Translations under genes and position numbers: made by a program
Origin: Thoreauomyces humboldtii
Lineage: Eukaryota; Chytridiomycota; Chytridiomycetes; Spizellomycetales; Powellomycetaceae
Assembly (NCBI GenBank): GCA_027596035.1
Contig: JADGJA010000034.1
Span: 1 to 64,000, forward strand
Direction: 5' to 3'
Length of the DNA: 64,000 bases
Notes under the pieces: generated by a model
What the model was told of the DNA's origin: nothing
Databases searched by the model: none
Seen by the model: the letters and a program-made list of their open reading frames with translations, nothing else
Part shown: one piece after another, positions 35,472 through 45,889 of the stretch
How positions within the stretch are numbered: position 1 is the first letter of the stretch
How the letters are laid out: every line of letters begins with the position of its first letter

Positions 35472-36957
35472 ATGCCACCCGCACCTCCATCACCGCCACC
35501 ACTACCACGACCCGACCCCTATGGACCCGACCCCGCCAGTCTCTCCAACCACACGCAGTACCTCGTCGAGCTCCTGATCGCTTCCATCGGAACGTCCATC
35601 ATGCTGGCCAACGTCGGATACGCGCTCATCTACCTCCGTCGTCGACCCAACCGCTACAACGGGATGCTTCTCGTCGCAGCCATCATTTACACCGGATCCC
35701 AGGCGCTCCTGGGAGTGCAGACGTTGGTCTCCGGGACCAGGAGCAGGGAGTATCTCATGATCCTGGATCGCGTGGAGGATACGCCCGTGAACAGACTGGA
35801 GTACGATTGGGGATTGAAGGTGGTCATGATGAGGATTCAGCAGCTGTATTCGATCCTCTTTGGTTTGTTTTATATTTACTAAACGTCCCGCTTCGCTACA
35901 ATGATCGGTTGCTGGGACTTACGGGTTTCTTTTCTTTTCTTGTTTTTCTGATTGCAGCTTCCTCGTCGTGTCTCTACCTCCTCATCATTCAGTGGAGGTT
36001 TCGGGTGCTGAAGAGCAGCATGCCTTGGTCCACCAAGCTCGTGAGTTTGCTGTCCCATTCTGCCGACTCACACGTACGGAGAAGCGCCTGACCAACCCCA
36101 TCATCAATCACGCGCAGGACTACGCATTCATAGTCTTCACCCTCCTCGTCCTGACGGTGACGATGCTCACATGGAACATCCTCACCTACAAAGGGACGAC
36201 GAAGCAGTCCACCATCGCGGCCGCGACGTGGTCCGCCTACACCCTCCTGACCGATCAGATACTGTCCTGCATCTTCCTGTACAAGCTCTCGGACCTGCAG
36301 GCCGCCATCTCGGCCGAGAGCGGTCCGAACCTGCAGGACATGGACGACATCGACGACATCGACGACGACGACGACGACGACTGGACGTACGAGATGACGA
36401 GCGGATCGTCCTCCGTGTCGTCGTCGTCCGTGGCCGTGGTCGCGCCGCCCCCGAGGAGGAGGACGAGGACGACCACAACGACGAGGAGGAGGAGGAGGAG
36501 GAGACGGGAGGAGACGGGGAGGAGGCAACGGAGGAGGGTGCTCGTCGCGTTGGTGGGGTTGGCGGGTGTGAGCTGGGTGTGCTGCGGACTGTACGTTGGC
36601 TCGTATTGGGGGTTCAAGAGCGACGGTGGGATGCAAACCATCGTGTATCGTGTCGCTGCGAGTGCGAGTGCACTGACGATGACGTTTGCGCTGGTGAGTG
36701 GGCACCCGAAGTTCTTGACCCAAAGAAAGTTGCTGCTGGCTGATCGAGCGGCTTCCCTTGCTTCGGTACAGACATTTGTCGTGGCCGTAAATCGAATGAT
36801 GCGACGCGGACGCACGGGAATGTCCCGACAGCCTTCCCCGCGTGATCCGTTCCATCGTTTCGAGACCGCATCCGTCGATTCGCCGACCGTACCAGAAAAG
36901 GCGAGAGGATGTGCGGCAAGGCAAGCCAGCTGCCGACTCGACGTAGCAAAAAGTTAA
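35472..36957 (+). CDS. Seven-helix membrane protein of unknown family
   Basis: Exons 35472-35862, 35958-36040 and 36118-36957 give 437 residues. A proline-rich N-terminus with an N-glycosylation site (NHTQ) precedes seven predicted helices: LLIASIGTSIMLANVGYALI, MLLVAAIIYTGSQALLG, IQQLYSILFASSSCLYLLII, DYAFIVFTLLVLTVTML, STIAAATWSAYTLLTDQILS, VLVALVGLAGVSWVCCGLY and TIVYRVAASASALTMTFAL. Between helices 5 and 6 lies a long loop with an Asp run (near 36343-36381) and an Arg run (near 36451-36535). The C-terminal tail is basic with SRQPSPRDP-type sites. The shape (outside N-terminus, large third inner loop) resembles a G-protein-coupled receptor, but I recognise no family motif. The layout is also common in fungal orphan 7TM proteins. 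Function unknown. Confidence 0.72.
36343..36535 (+). repeat. Codon-level low complexity: GAC/Asp run then AGG-CGA/Arg run
   Basis: Within the third inner loop of the seven-helix protein. A GACGACATC triplet array passes into a GAC run; after a short Ser-rich linker an AGGAGG-rich array encodes about 20 arginines. Likely length-variable by slippage. Confidence 0.8.
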
Positions 36958-37143
36958 CATTACCTGTTCCACGCGTAAACTCTCAGATAGAAAAGACGCA
37001 GCCCATTTCCCCCATCATTCCATTCCGCTTTCTAGCGCAGAAGCGGGGTCGAAAGGTGCCGGGGATGGGGTCTTTCCAAAAATGTAGATGTTTTTTTATG
37101 TTGATGACTGTGTCGCGAAACACCAATTGCATCATTCCCTCTA

Positions 37144-38750
37144 TCATTGCGACTTTGCACTCTTCTTTGTTTTTCTCGGACTCCGCCTCTGTGTGGTCGT
37201 CACTTCGTCTCCACCAGACGTGATGGTTTCCTCGTCCTCGTCTCCGGTCGCCAGGAGCGCAGCCGCTGCGGCCGCGGTCTTTGCGCGGGTCTTGACGGTC
37301 TTGACGGTATCGTTTGCGGCTTTTTTGGCCGCCGCAACAGCTGCCTTCGTCTCCTTCTTGACAGATGAGGTCGACGAGCTGGACTCGGCCGGCGCGAATG
37401 CGAATACTTGCTTGAGTTCTCCCCGGACCGCTCCAGTGAGAAGGACCGAAAGGATGCACGCTGGGGACAGGTACAAGAGCGCAGGCTAGAGGGAGCGACA
37501 AGATTTAGGAATCGCAGATGGCAGGGGTGAACAAGCATTTTTCGCGGTTTACCTGTGCAGACTGAAAGTTATGCATGACGACGACAGTAGTGACCAGACC
37601 GAGTACGTAAGCTATGAAGCAGGTGACGAAGTACGGTTGCGGGAAGGACCGGGCACGCGGGTTTTTCTTTCCAGCTGGCGAGGCGAGATATTGTGCGTGG
37701 TCAAACTTCAAGCAGAGAGCCACGAAGATGCCTGAAATGATGTGTGGACGTAAGTGTGCGCAAACTATGAAATCAATACACAGCGCAGACGAACCAGGAA
37801 TAACAATGTCGCCGAGTCCGAGTAGCGTAAAATCGACGCCCTCGGACTTGAACAAAAGTCCTTCGCTGATGACTGCCATGATATCCTTTGGCCAGAGAAC
37901 CTTGACAGGCGCGTCGAACCCCTTCGCAACGGTGACCATCACATCGGTACCAAACACCCAGAAGATGTCGTAAAAGAACAGGAACGCAAGAAGCGCCATT
38001 CCCGTCTTGAACGAGTCGAGGTTCAGCAGCTGAATAGCGGAAGTGGAGAAGGCCTCTCCGTAGATGTTGGATAGAATCCAATGCTTTGTCATGGCGTAGA
38101 ATCCGCCAATGATGATGGACACCACGAGCAACGCAAGGTGGAACACTCCGAAGCGGAACGTCCCCACTTCTGCAAGGATCGGATTTATAGCTCCTTTGAG
38201 TACACATCGACCACAGCACGCTGGTAAAAGCACCGTGCTCTCTCTTTCCTCACCCTTCTTCTTCTTCCAGAGGTCCACGCGGTAGTCGCCCTTGAGCTTG
38301 AGGCCACTGACTTTCCTGCTGATCTGCATGCCGGCCTGCCAGACGGCGCCCACGCCGAGGGCGGAAAAGTATGCGGTGAAGAGAGCGTTCAGATACTCCT
38401 TGTTGAGGTACTTGAAGACCAGGTACAGGGAGAGCAAGGCCGCGGAGCCGAAGACGGGAAACATGTATGCATCCTCGAACCGGAAGAACTCTTGTTCCTC
38501 CTCTTCTTCGTCGTCCTCCTCGTCCGAGGAATGAAGGTAATCGTCGGTACGCTTTTTGCCCTTGGTCGCCGGCTAACGTTAAGTGTAGCGACTGGTGATG
38601 AGGAATCGCGGAGAGGGCTAGCCGAAGAGCTGGGGTGTCATATGGCTATACCTTCTTGGGATATTTTATCGCAGCCCATGAACCCAGGTAGATGGGGACG
38701 GTGGCAAGAATGCCGAGCGCCACGTACGCAACTAGAAGTCCCGGTTCCAT
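37144..38750 (-). CDS. Signal peptide peptidase (presenilin-type aspartyl protease)
   Basis: Exons 38750-38652, 38572-38254, 38169-37795, 37731-37553 and 37485-37144 give 437 residues. The first helix is GLLVAYVALGILATVPIYLG. Catalytic motifs are FFYDIFWVFGTDVMV (Asp about 207) and LLGLGDIVIPG (Asp about 260), with QPALLYL (Pro about 325) completing the active site: the YD, GxGD and PAL triad. The enzyme cuts remnant signal peptides and some tail segments within the ER membrane. The C-terminal tail is Lys/Ala-rich, ending KKSAKSQ, so it has no clean KKxx retrieval signal. Intron 2 (84 nt) is a multiple of three and free of stops, so retention would insert 28 residues before EVGTFRF. It has consensus ends (GTGAGG, TTGCAG), and splicing restores the expected spacing. 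Confidence 0.92.
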
Positions 38751-38959
38751 GCTTGAGGATCAACAGAAATTTGTGTTTGAATGCTACCGCAGGATGGGAG
38801 CAACTCATGTCGCGGCGATGCACTGGCGATGCACAACCCTCGATGTCATGGTTCGACAGCCACAGAAACCCTTTGGGTCCAAAGACGCTGCAGGTATGCC
38901 ATTTAAGACAGATGCCCATCAGATGCTACGAGATGTGAAAGAGAGTGTAGCATGCATGC
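38751..38959. other. Promoter region of signal peptide peptidase gene
   Basis: About 200 bases upstream of the minus-strand start. No motif stands out. Confidence 0.35.
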
Positions 38960-39439
38960 TTAGAGCATTCTCAGCCATGTCCTAGATATTGCACGAATGC
39001 AGTGAGTTGAAGAAACTTGCTTGCAGAGGAAACAGGGACCCAGGTCCACATTGGGCTTTAGAGAGTCATGTTCCCACGGGCCTTCCCTGCGATCTCTTCG
39101 TAGTACCCGTTGGGGAAAGTTATTAGCGGTCCTGTATCGCAGCAGTTGCAGGGGTGGCAGGGGTGGCACAGTAGTGGCACGGGTGGCACAGTACCCTGCC
39201 CTGAGTGTACAGTACAGATCCACGTGCCAATTGGGGCAAATAGCGATGCTACTTGTACGGGACCGTCCCGTACTGTTGTATTCTTTAGCAATCGACTTTA
39301 ACGACCGGCCGTTCTCGATCATATCAAGCATGATGAGTTTAGCTCCCAGACTGTAGCGCTTCCTGCCCCCGCTGGGGGGCTTGACGACAGTACCTCCACG
39401 TCGCGGACGCGGAGTGCTGGGTGTTCCTCGAGGTGGCAT
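38960..39439 (-). pseudogene. Transposase-like HTH fragment (CENP-B/pogo type), decayed
   Basis: The first 55 codons read MPPRGTPSTPRPRRGG, then GRKRYSLGAKLIMLDMIENG and SLKSIAKEYN. This is the helix-turn-helix that opens CENP-B/psq-type DNA-binding domains of pogo/Tigger transposases and their host derivatives. After KEYN the expected recognition helix is lost. An adjacent frame gives TTVRDGPVQVAS, which fits better, suggesting a one-base shift, or an unrecognised intron at AACAGTACGG. The rest of the frame is Cys/Arg-rich with no match and overlaps a short GGGGTGGCA minisatellite. No DDE domain or terminal inverted repeats were found within 1 kb. A small host gene using only the HTH is the alternative. 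Confidence 0.4.
39148..39192. repeat. GGGGTGGCA(CA) minisatellite
   Basis: About four imperfect 9-17 base units (GGGGTGGCAGGGGTGGCACA and variants) inside the decayed transposase-like segment. G-rich on the plus strand. Confidence 0.7.
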
Positions 39440-39943
39440 TGGTGAATCAACCTAGTAGAGCGTTGCGGACGTTGTGACATGGGGACAAATGCTCAGAGAT
39501 CTTGGAGATGGTCAACGCGACAAGGATGGGGAGGGAAGTGGCTCCCGCTCTGGGTTGAGTCATCGTCTGGACAGCTAAAAGCGTGGTTTCCTTTATTCCA
39601 ACGGTAGAGGGAGCACTCACCACGGATGGAGTTTTTTTTTTTTTTTGCGGCGCGTGTTTCGTATACTACACAAAAAAGAGGACAGGGGACGAGCGCCACC
39701 GCAACAGGAAACGGCGGGGCTTCCAGGGAACCCGCATTAGCTTTTCGTTGGACTGACCAAGGAGTTCTCAAAGGCAGACTCAAGTCGCCCCATCGCAATA
39801 AGCAACATTCGTTTCTCCTTGGATTGTCCTAGCTACCCTCAGAGGTTACCGTACTCTTTTCACCTACTTACGCCCCGCGCGAGGACGGACCGTGGGAAAA
39901 AGTTCCCAGTGCAAGTTACCTTCCTCTCTCATTCTTGTTGGTC
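39440..39943. other. Intergenic, no gene seen
   Basis: About 500 bases with a T/A homopolymer run near 39630-39646 and no coding signal. It should contain the promoter of the gene starting at 39944. Confidence 0.4.
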
Positions 39944-41788
39944 ATGTTCAACTCTTCACCGCGACACTTAATGCGCAACGCGGCTCGCTGGGCTCTCCTT
40001 CTTTCCTCCTTGCCGACCCTTGTCATTGCTGACGACGGAGTCAACTTCGGAGGTCCGTTCTCCCAGTGTCTGCGGTTGTCCTGGCCACAACGCGCGTTAC
40101 TAACTCCCCTGTGGTTTACAGGGAGCGTCGGCGTTCTTCCGAAGGCGCTTGTTGCCGTCATCGTTGTTCTGGTCGTACTACTCTGCGCTGCCTTCGCCTA
40201 CCTCTTTTGGCGTCGTCACCATGGCTCGGGGCCAGACCCAGAAGCCCCTGTGGCCCGCCAGCAGAGCAGGTTCCGCGAGAGTGGCAATTGGAAGAAGCGT
40301 TTCAGTCGGGTCATGAAGGAGGAAGAGCAACAGCAGTCGGAGATCTTTCGCGCGGGAACCATCCTGGCCACCCTCAGCTCGCAACACCAGAACGGAGAGG
40401 GGAGGGGCGTGTCGCGGAAAGGAAGCGGGCGCAAACCGGGAGAGCCATTGGTGACGCTCTCGTCTAGCGAACGACCGGCTCTCGCTCGTACGCAGTCCAG
40501 AGGGGGACCTTCCCGCGAGCCGCATCTGGACGTAGCAGTCGCACCGGCTGCCGAGCGGTCTCACAATGCCGCGAGCGACCGATTAGCCGATCTTAGCCGA
40601 AAACCGACCAATCGATCCACAAAATCAACCACACGTTCTCGCAAGGATCAGCATAGTGTTCACAGTGTAGACTCGGCCGGGACTGGAAACGATGAACATG
40701 ACCTCCTGGCTGCGTTCCGCGCCACCGGACGTGGAGATTTGGGACTCGGTTCTGGGTTCTCGAACCAGCCCATCAGTTCTGTCATCAAGATTGAAACTGA
40801 CTACTCGAAAGCTGCGGGCAGTGATGCTGTGGACCACAACGCACTTCATCCGACTATGAGGAGCGCGCGATCCAACCACAGTTCAGATCTGCCGTCGGTT
40901 GATGACTCATCAGCTCTTCACCCCAACCATGCCATTACGCGGTCTGGTACCGTCAAATCTGGCGTGGATAGGAAGAAGAGCTTGACTCGTTCCGGATCTC
41001 AGCGCAGAGGCAACTCGCCACCGCCTTCTCCGCGAAACTCCTATCAGCTTTCTCAAATCGATACCGATCACTCCAGAGCTGGTGGCTACATCCCTTCTCC
41101 ACCGGCTTACACCGCACATACAGCTAGTCGCGGCCCCGAAGAGGGATCCGACAGGGTCTCTCGTCACGGATCTCGGCGAAGACCTTCCAGCAGGTCTCCC
41201 ACTCGTGCCCCACCTGTCGAACGATCGCGATCCACGCGAACCAGCAACCGCACGGAAGACGATCGAGACGACCTCACTCGTGGTCGGTCGGAACGCGACC
41301 GCGAACGGGGATCAAAGAGAACCGCGAACGCATCACGATCCAGGACCCGGGAAGCGCCCACTTCGCATTCCACATCGGCTTCACGGATCAAGGATGACGA
41401 TGACGCCGACCTTCCACTAGGAGTGGCTATCGCCCGAGCTCGATCCACCCGAGACGCAGCGAGCAGCGGAGTGAATTCTCATCGAACACCGAGTTCCTCG
41501 GCATCCCCACTCGCTCCTTCCTCCAGCGTAAGGAGAAACGGGACCTCTAGATCCTCAAGAAAGCCTAACGATTCTACCACGGGCGTCTCGAGGTCGGGAT
41601 CGACAGCGGCGGCCGCGTCCAGACGGTCGACGCGACGTCGAGAAGAGGACAATTCGGATGACGAGATGCCGCTGGCCTCGGTCGCCCTCTCGGCTTTGCA
41701 GATGAATATGGCGCCTGAAGCGACTGCAGTGCGACCACCTCGCTCGGCTTCTCGGAAGAGGGAGCCTCGTGATGGAGGAAACAAGTAG
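39944..41788 (+). CDS. Type I single-pass membrane protein with Ser/Arg-rich cytosolic tail
   Basis: Exons 39944-40052 and 40122-41788 give 591 residues. The 69-nt intron has GTCCGT, a perfect TACTAAC branch site and TTTACAG. It is a multiple of three and lacks stops, so retention adds 23 residues. A signal peptide (WALLLSSLPTLVIA) leaves a very short outside segment (DDGVNFGGSVGVLPK) before the helix ALVAVIVVLVVLLCAAFAYL and a basic stop-transfer (FWRRHHG). The remaining 510 or so residues are disordered, dominated by Ser, Arg, Asp and Pro, with RS/SR dipeptides and many possible phosphorylation sites. I recognise no domain. A cell-surface or plasma-membrane adaptor with a regulated tail is a guess based only on topology. 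Confidence 0.72.
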   Translation: MFNSSPRHLMRNAARWALLLSSLPTLVIADDGVNFGGPFSQCLRLSWPQRALLTPLWFTGSVGVLPKALVAVIVVLVVLLCAAFAYLFWRRHHGSGPDPEAPVARQQSRFRESGNWKKRFSRVMKEEEQQQSEIFRAGTILATLSSQHQNGEGRGVSRKGSGRKPGEPLVTLSSSERPALARTQSRGGPSREPHLDVAVAPAAERSHNAASDRLADLSRKPTNRSTKSTTRSRKDQHSVHSVDSAGTGNDEHDLLAAFRATGRGDLGLGSGFSNQPISSVIKIETDYSKAAGSDAVDHNALHPTMRSARSNHSSDLPSVDDSSALHPNHAITRSGTVKSGVDRKKSLTRSGSQRRGNSPPPSPRNSYQLSQIDTDHSRAGGYIPSPPAYTAHTASRGPEEGSDRVSRHGSRRRPSSRSPTRAPPVERSRSTRTSNRTEDDRDDLTRGRSERDRERGSKRTANASRSRTREAPTSHSTSASRIKDDDDADLPLGVAIARARSTRDAASSGVNSHRTPSSSASPLAPSSSVRRNGTSRSSRKPNDSTTGVSRSGSTAAAASRRSTRRREEDNSDDEMPLASVALSALQMNMAPEATAVRPPRSASRKREPRDGGNK

Positions 41789-42051
41789 AAGACAGTGACA
41801 CAATTGGTCAGGATGGACTTCTGTATTTACGTAGCTTTACCATTAATAACTGCTGACGTTCGTGGGTGTTCTTTGTTATCAATATCATAGCAACGTTCCA
41901 ACGGATGTGGCTTCTGAGCAACCCCTCCGAGGAGGCTTTCTCGGACACGATCAGACAGCAGAAGCTCTCAGACACTTCTTACAGAAGTTCAACAAAAAGT
42001 GCACTTGCTTCAGCGAATCCTTCTTACCTCCCTGTTCCTGACTCTCCGATC

Positions 42052-42954
42052 ATGTCGCTCCTCTGTTCAGCGAACCGTATCGGTCTTGGTCGGTTTCGAC
42101 TCGATAGCACCTGCCTCAGGTCTGTTCAAACCGTCCGTCCACATGCCTACACGACCGTACCGGCACATCCCTCCGCTCCCCGTCCACCACCGCCACCACC
42201 GCCACAGGCGAAGAACCAAGCCTTCCGGCAGGGCTCTCACACCGGTGGCCAGTCGTTGAAAGTCGACGTTCCTCTCTACGACAATGCCGACCAGACATTC
42301 TACCGCGTCGCGTACTTTTGCGCTGGAGGTCAAATGCTCCTCTGGCTTACCTTTGCCGACTGGTGCTGGAGAGAACTGAGGGTCGCTGAGGTGGACTCTG
42401 AGGGAAAGTGAGTGGGAACAATGTGGGTGGTTCAGGATGTGAGAAGGACTGACGGGATGGTCAATCATTCATGATGGACCTTTTTTTCCTAGGAAACGTT
42501 ACGTACTGGCTCCACGATGGGAGCGAAACGGTGCTGCATTGTTCTGTCTCGGTGTCGGAGGTCTCTTTGCTGCCGCTGTGCAGCTCTGGACGTCCAGGTA
42601 CGAAACACTCACCGGCAGATCGACCACGGCTTTCGGGGCATGTCACTCAGATTTCTTTTCAGGCGAATTCGGTCGTTGACGCTGCTTAAGGGAGGCCAAT
42701 ACGTAGGCATCGACACGAGCAACATACTCGGGCGCAACCGCCTCGTGCTCCCTACCCGGTCACTTCGAACGTGGGAACGGGCTGTGACGGATTCGACGGC
42801 AAAGCATCATGTTCCTAAACCACCGACTACCGCTGCCGCCAATGGATACATCATTTTGAAGCCCCAATCTCACAAGACCGGCTTTATGATTGACAAAGGT
42901 GGAGAGTTCGCGGATCGTAAGCTGTTTGATACACTGTTTTATCGGGCACGCTGA
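42052..42954 (+). CDS. TMEM223: TMEM223-like mitochondrial inner membrane protein
   Basis: Exons 42052-42407, 42493-42597 and 42663-42954 give 250 residues. The N-terminus is Arg-rich with few acids (ANRIGLGRFRLDSTCLRSVQ), fitting a mitochondrial presequence, then a proline run. The core VDVPLYDNADQTFYRVAYFC, helix GGQMLLWLTFADWCW, second helix AALFCLGVGGLFAAAVQLW and C-terminal GYIILKPQSHKTGFMIDKGG with KLFDTLFYRAR follow the order of human TMEM223 (DVLLFEHD, LFCAG, YFLLDKTG, KLFDNTV). TMEM223 has been linked to cytochrome c oxidase (COX1) biogenesis in human mitochondria. Homology here rests on short blocks recalled from memory, but their order, spacing and helix positions agree. Confidence 0.75.
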
Positions 42955-43373
42955 GCTTGTTTCCGAGAGCAGAACGCAAATTCTGGGACGTATACCCAGC
43001 ATCGCGTTCTTTATCATTTGCAGTACAATGCCATAATCCGGGAAGTAAACACTTCTGTACGGCTGCCTCGCATTGCCTCATTCATGGGCAGATCCACTAT
43101 AGGAGCCAAAGGGGGAGCAAGGCAAGCACTCCACCGCAGATGTCTGAGAGTAAGAGTGACGGGTCAGACAGTACTTTCGGCCCTTCACCACGGCTTACCG
43201 CAGTGCCGCCAAAGGGAACTCACATGAGCCATAGGTCCCAACCGTCTGCAGAGGACCTGGGTTGAACAAAGACTTTGACGTAGCAAGGGACGCGAACAGC
43301 CTAAGTTGCAGAAGTTGCAAAGTCGTATCAGACCTCCGTCCATAAAGCCTGTCCGTATACAAATGCCATGATC
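42955..43373. other. Convergent intergenic spacer
   Basis: About 420 bases between the TMEM223-like stop and the stop of the small minus-strand gene. No gene seen. Confidence 0.45.
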
Positions 43374-43679
43374 CTACAATGAACGACCCACGACAACGCC
43401 GATCACAGCCCAAGTGGCAACCATCTTGACCACATCGCTAGGAGGCAGGAAAGCGGTACGTGCATCGACGAGCAGGATCAAGGGAACGAAGAGACTCGCG
43501 GAATCCCGAGCTACTTGAAGGGCAGCCTCTCCGATCGTGACGGCCTCCGTCGCCGGGGTAGCGGTCAACGTCGCTGGCGCCTTGTTGACCTGCGAGCGTA
43601 GGATCGACACCCGCAGTCCCTGGGCAAACACCGGGAAGGTGAGGATGGAGACCGTGATCAAAGTGTTGTAACCGAGCAT
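43374..43679 (-). CDS. Small hydrophobic protein, unrecognised
   Basis: 101 codons from a good ATG to TGA (stop 43374-43376). The N-terminus, LGYNTLITVSILTFPVFAQG, looks like a signal peptide or first helix. The middle is Ala/Thr/Val-rich; two further hydrophobic stretches (SASLFVPLILLVDARTAFL and MVATWAVIGVVVG) could be membrane helices. The opposite-strand frames look random by comparison. No family recognised. It could be a small tail-anchored or secretory-pathway protein, or a chance frame. Supported only by hydrophobic periodicity and clean length. Confidence 0.45.
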   Translation of the reverse strand: MLGYNTLITVSILTFPVFAQGLRVSILRSQVNKAPATLTATPATEAVTIGEAALQVARDSASLFVPLILLVDARTAFLPPSDVVKMVATWAVIGVVVGRSL

Positions 43680-44598
43680 TCTGTTGATTGTGTTGGGTGG
43701 AAGCGTGGAGCTTTGGTCTGCCGTGAGTGATCTGTGCCAACGTAGACTCGTCCGGGAAGACCGGACAACGTGTCGCCGAGTTGATTTGTTGATTTACCGA
43801 AAATCAAAAAAGAAAAATCGAGACCGTATAAAAAGGAGAGTCCAATCGCTTGCAAGTCCGCCCTGCACTGCACCTGCAATAACCCTTACGACGCTTCGCA
43901 CGGGTTCATTCGATCACGCCTTCCAAGATGGTCTCTTGACGTTCCTGCAAGCGTGGTCGACTGAAGTGTGCGTTTGACGGAAGGTTCCTGGGCCGACGAT
44001 CTGATCGTCGGCATGTACAGTAGCTAATCGCTCGCCCGCCTCGAACAAGCGATTCGAAAGATGATCACAGGCATTTGGTTGTACGGGCCATCCGCGTTAT
44101 GCGGGGAAGTCCGGATGATAGAAAAACTCCGAGCTACCTTTATAACTTGTTTCTGACCTGATTGCTTGTTCGAGATGGGGGTTATGCATTGGGACTGCAA
44201 CGGCCGTTGTAAACGGCGACGTGCTGATACATGTATAACCGCTGCTTTCTTTTACGGGCGAGCATGGATTACAAGTATTTGCCAACAGTAATATTCCGGC
44301 TAATTGGATGAGGGCTCCGCCCTATTCTCATATTTTTGATACGTGATATTCGAGCACTTTGAGGGATCTCGCTCTACGAGCATCGGTGACATCTAGGGTG
44401 ACATAGGGATATACCCTTCCCTTTCGCCGGGCAATGACCTGTAGGTTGTCATATGACGATGGCGCGATGGTACCGGTCTCGGTGGGTTTTCGGGCGGGTT
44501 GAAGTCCGACGAAATCGGACTCACGAGCTGTAAGAAGCTTGACCGCAGATTACATGTAGTAGACATCCTCCGTTTTTAAGCAACAAGCGAGCACAACA
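43680..44598. other. Intergenic region with an orphan TATA box
   Basis: About 920 bases without a recognisable gene. A strong TATAAAAA lies on the plus strand at 43827-43834, but no convincing plus-strand ORF follows within 500 bases. It may serve a non-coding transcript or be chance. The 3' half is richer in AT and has no repeats I can see. Confidence 0.4.
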
Positions 44599-45773
44599 AT
44601 GACTATGGAAACACAAGACGACGATCGTCGGGACAAAGGGATCACAGAGCTGGGAACTTACATGCTTCGGGGATGGGTAAGTATCAAAAGTCATGACCAA
44701 GATAGTGAATGCGAGAAGTCAGAGCTAAAAACCTTCACTGCCCTCAGGTAATGACAGACATCACCTGCGGAAACCCGGGATGCAACGTATGTGAGACACA
44801 CGAGAGAGTGGTGCGGGACTCTGGGGATATGGCTCGGAAACTTATGCTCGCAATTATTAGCTCCCCACTGTTCGCAGCAAGGACCGTGTCACTCAGATGT
44901 GCGTGCTTTGCGATGACCCAAGGAAACCTTACCCGCCAGTCAACCTCGCTGCTCCTGCTCCTGTTGTGATCGTTTCCGATTCTGTGGTGGCTCCTACTCT
45001 CGGGCAGAAGGCAAAAGAAGCGGCAGAGGAGGACGGGGAGGATGAGGATGAGGATGATGATGATGAGTTGGAAGCTTTGATGCTCGAAGGTATGCATCTT
45101 CGCTTCGTTCCGCGCATTATGCTCCAGAAAGGCTATCTTTACGCACGTTCGGGATCTAACAGATCCATCTACAGACCTTCCACCGACGGCGCACTCCCTC
45201 CTGACGGCGGAAAGGCGTGCGCAGGGTGACATTGCTTCCAAGCGGATCGGGCAGAAGATGCTGCAGGGATGGACGCTTCTCGACGAAAACTGTCCCACCG
45301 AAACGTGCTTCGGTATTCCTCTGATGAAGAGCAGGGAGAAGAGGAAGGTTTGCGTCATGTGTGATGGCAAACCTCCCGCAGCTCCTCCTGTCGTTGCACC
45401 TACTCCTGCGAAACCAGAAGCGGTCTTGACCTCCGTCAAACGCGATGGCCCGACGACTGGTTTCTCTGCTTCTGATTCGACGTCAGCTCATGAAGATGTA
45501 CGTTTGTGTTGGCCTTCCTTGATTTTTAAACCGCCGACCTAATGCTACCCTGCGCAGACCCTGACGAAACGTCGGAAGACAGTTTCGACTTCCTCAGTGA
45601 CTGAATTCTCCGACCAGGTCGATCTCACCATCGCCACCTTGATGGCGCAGATGGAGGAGCTTCGGCAGTCGATTGAGGCGCGTCGGAACAACGCAGGAGA
45701 TTTCGGCGCTACGTGTGACGCCATCGCGAGCTGTGCAAGCGCTGTCGTAGCTCTGCAAGCTATCCGCAAGTAA
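44599..45773 (+). CDS. ZNRD2: Protein with two ZNRD2-type (Sjogren/scleroderma autoantigen 1) zinc domains
   Basis: Exons 44599-44676, 44748-44786, 44861-45089, 45175-45497 and 45558-45773 give 294 residues. Unit 1 reads ITELGTYMLRGWVMTDITC, then PGCN/LPTVRSKDRVTQMCVLCD across two short exons. After an acidic linker (EEDGEDEDEDDDDELE), unit 2 reads IGQKMLQGWTLLDENCP, then CFGIPLMKSREKRKVCVMCD. Each has the family's G-W-x-x-L/M-x-D opening and paired Cys zinc ligands. The C-terminal 70 residues are a predicted helix (LTIATLMAQMEELRQSIEAR). The human single-domain protein (p27) has been linked to mitosis; I know of no established enzymatic role. Small exons of 39 and 78 bases are supported by frame and Cys spacing. 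In unit 2 one ligand pair is spaced CPTETC rather than CPxC. Confidence 0.85.
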
Positions 45774-45889
45774 TCAGTCGTCTTGCGCGTTATCGGACTA
45801 CATCCATACTTCAATGATCCTTCCTATGTCGTGTTCATGTAAAACATGGAAATTGTACAAAATAACCAAAAATAGTGATTCCGGTTCTG

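Noticed and set aside
35989..36972. 327-codon minus-strand ORF
   Set aside because: It is the antisense of the seven-helix protein's repeats (Pro/Arg runs from the Asp/Arg triplets) and has no domain.
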